A stretch of DNA of 32,745 bases from Sphingopyxis solisilvae. Its GTDB lineage: Bacteria; Pseudomonadota; Alphaproteobacteria; Sphingomonadales; Sphingomonadaceae. A program made the position numbers and the translations under genes. The DNA lies in assembly GCF_015475875.1 (NCBI RefSeq), contig NZ_JADKYM010000028.1:1-32745 (forward strand). The letters run 5' to 3'. Positions 31,639 to 32,745 of this stretch are shown here, in pieces; the first letter of the stretch is position 1; every line of letters begins with the position of its first letter. The notes beneath the pieces are model-generated. The model saw only the letters and a list, made by a program, of their open reading frames with translations. It made no database searches and was not told where the DNA came from.

Positions 31639-32664
31639 ATGGGTTACCGGATCGTCGTCGCGGGTGCGACGGGCAATGTCGGGCGCGAAGTGCTCGCCAT
31701 CCTTGCCGAGCGCGAATTTCCCTATGACGAGATCGCCGCGGTCGCGTCGTCGCGCAGCCAAGGCGACGACATCGAAATCGGCGACACCGGCAAGACCGTC
31801 AAATGCCAGAATATCGAGAATTTCGACTGGTCGGGCTGGGACATGGCGATTTTCGCAATCGGCAGCGAAGCGACCAAGATCCACGCGCCCAAGGCCGCCG
31901 CGGCGGGCTGCGTCGTCATCGACAATAGCTCGCTCTACCGCATGGACCCCGACGTGCCGCTGATCGTGCCCGAGGTAAACCCCGACGCGATCGACGGCTA
32001 TAAAAAGCGCAACATCATCGCCAACCCCAATTGCTCGACCGCGCAGATGGTCGTCGCGCTGAAGCCGCTGCACGATGCCGCAAAGATTACCCGCGTCGTC
32101 GTGTCGACCTATCAGTCGGTGTCGGGCGCCGGCAAGGCGGGCATGGACGAGCTGTGGAACCAGACGCGCCAGATCTTCGTCGGTGACGAAAAGGACATCC
32201 AGAAGTTCACCAAGCAGATCGCCTTCAACGTGATCCCGCACATCGACAGCTTCCTCGACGACGGCTCGACCAAGGAAGAGTGGAAGATGGTGGTCGAAAC
32301 GAAAAAGATCCTCGATCCCAAGATCAAGGTCACCGCGACCTGCGTCCGCGTCCCCGTCTTCGTCGGCCATTCGGAAGCGATCAACATCGAAATGGAGCGC
32401 GAACTGTCGGCCGAGGACGCCCAGCGCATCCTGCGCGAAGCCCCTGGCGTCGTCCTCCACGACAAGCGCGAGGATGGCGGCTACATCACCCCCGTCGAAT
32501 GCGTCGGTGACTTTGCGACCTTTGTGTCGCGCGTCCGTGAAGACCCGACGGTCGAAAACGGCCTCAACCTGTGGTGCGTTTCGGACAACCTGCGCAAGGG
32601 GGCGGCGTTGAACGCGGTCCAGATCGCCGAGTTGCTGGGGCGTCGGCATCTGAAGAAGGGCTAA
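31639..32664 (+). CDS. asd: Aspartate-semialdehyde dehydrogenase
   Basis: Asd reduces aspartyl phosphate to aspartate semialdehyde with NADPH, the branch point to lysine/DAP, threonine and methionine. The 341-residue protein shows the dinucleotide loop GATGNVG (9-15), the catalytic cysteine Cys132 in NPNCSTAQ, and the base-histidine segment VRVPVFVGHSEA. Length is standard for the Gram-negative/other bacterial group. The ATG at 31639 has only a weak GGGC ahead. It lies between the rplS terminator and a repeat; DapF in the same window acts later in the same pathway. Confidence 0.97.
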   Translation: MGYRIVVAGATGNVGREVLAILAEREFPYDEIAAVASSRSQGDDIEIGDTGKTVKCQNIENFDWSGWDMAIFAIGSEATKIHAPKAAAAGCVVIDNSSLYRMDPDVPLIVPEVNPDAIDGYKKRNIIANPNCSTAQMVVALKPLHDAAKITRVVVSTYQSVSGAGKAGMDELWNQTRQIFVGDEKDIQKFTKQIAFNVIPHIDSFLDDGSTKEEWKMVVETKKILDPKIKVTATCVRVPVFVGHSEAINIEMERELSAEDAQRILREAPGVVLHDKREDGGYITPVECVGDFATFVSRVREDPTVENGLNLWCVSDNLRKGAALNAVQIAELLGRRHLKKG

Positions 32665-32680
32665 TCGCGCCCTCCGAATT

Positions 32681-32745
32681 CCGTTCGTGTCGAGCGAAGT
32701 CGAGACACGCCGAAGGCACGCGCGAACGAAGCGTGTCTCGACTTC
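32681..32745. repeat. Palindromic intergenic repeat cut by the window end
   Basis: Bases 32696-32710 and 32731-32745 are perfect 15-bp inverted copies (GAAGTCGAGACACGC and partner); the right arm probably continues outside the window toward a copy of CCGTTCGTGTCGAGC. It is of the same general kind as the other intergenic palindromes. Confidence 0.75.

Noticed and set aside
1..32745. tRNA, rRNA, CRISPR, insertion sequence or phage genes
   Set aside because: None seen. The direct and inverted repeats lack regular spacers, and no transposase or integrase motif was found in any frame.

Overview
The window is a GC-rich chromosomal segment whose genes and intergenic repeats fit an alphaproteobacterium of the Sphingomonadales, most likely Sphingopyxis or a close relative. 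This assignment is inference from gene content: a TonB-dependent receptor with an 'EIVVTG' box, the zinc-less HemB type, a ribosomal protein S16 with a long Ala/Glu tail, a SUV3-like helicase next to an S4 protein and a 7Fe ferredoxin, and many short GC-rich palindromes between genes. Most genes are housekeeping. No tRNA, rRNA, CRISPR array, transposase or phage gene was recognised.

Layout. 1-540: a palindromic repeat and sufE. 588-4153 (minus): a TonB-dependent receptor and a small secreted protein that overlaps the end of clpX. 4153-6425 (minus): clpX and clpP, with a good heat-shock type promoter before clpP. 6490-10364 (minus): repeat region, fdxA, S4 RNA-binding protein, SUV3-like helicase. 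10604-16087 (plus): M23 peptidase, hemB, membrane-fused spermidine-synthase-like protein, gamma carbonic anhydrase. 16236-22493 (minus): two small membrane proteins (urate-oxidase-N type and YciB), ftsY, mtaB, dapF and a GGDEF/EAL protein; dapF-mtaB-ftsY-yciB are chained by four-base stop/start overlaps. 22742-32664 (mostly plus): ffh, rpsP, rimM, an accessory block, trmD, rplS, asd.

How the genes work together. FtsY (SRP receptor) and Ffh (SRP protein) lie about 4 kb apart on opposite strands and together target membrane proteins co-translationally. rpsP-rimM-trmD-rplS is a classic ribosome-maturation cluster, but here rimM and trmD are separated by about 4.9 kb. That block carries a secreted serine hydrolase, a seven-TM diguanylate cyclase, a previously easy-to-miss 54-codon gene divergent from a LysR regulator, and a VapBC toxin-antitoxin pair whose toxin stop overlaps the trmD start. 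ClpP and ClpX form one protease. DapF and Asd both serve the lysine/diaminopimelate pathway.

Most interesting observations: (1) a dispersed palindromic element that appears to have been inserted in frame inside mtaB and is translated as about 28 residues ahead of the radical-SAM motif, similar in kind to the Rickettsia palindromic elements; (2) the accessory block splitting rimM from trmD, ending in a toxin gene translationally coupled to an essential tRNA methyltransferase; (3) a LysR gene with a small divergent gene and a dyad box between them; (4) a perfect six-copy 15-bp tandem repeat in the tail of ribosomal protein S16. All functional statements are from sequence reading only; no searches were run.
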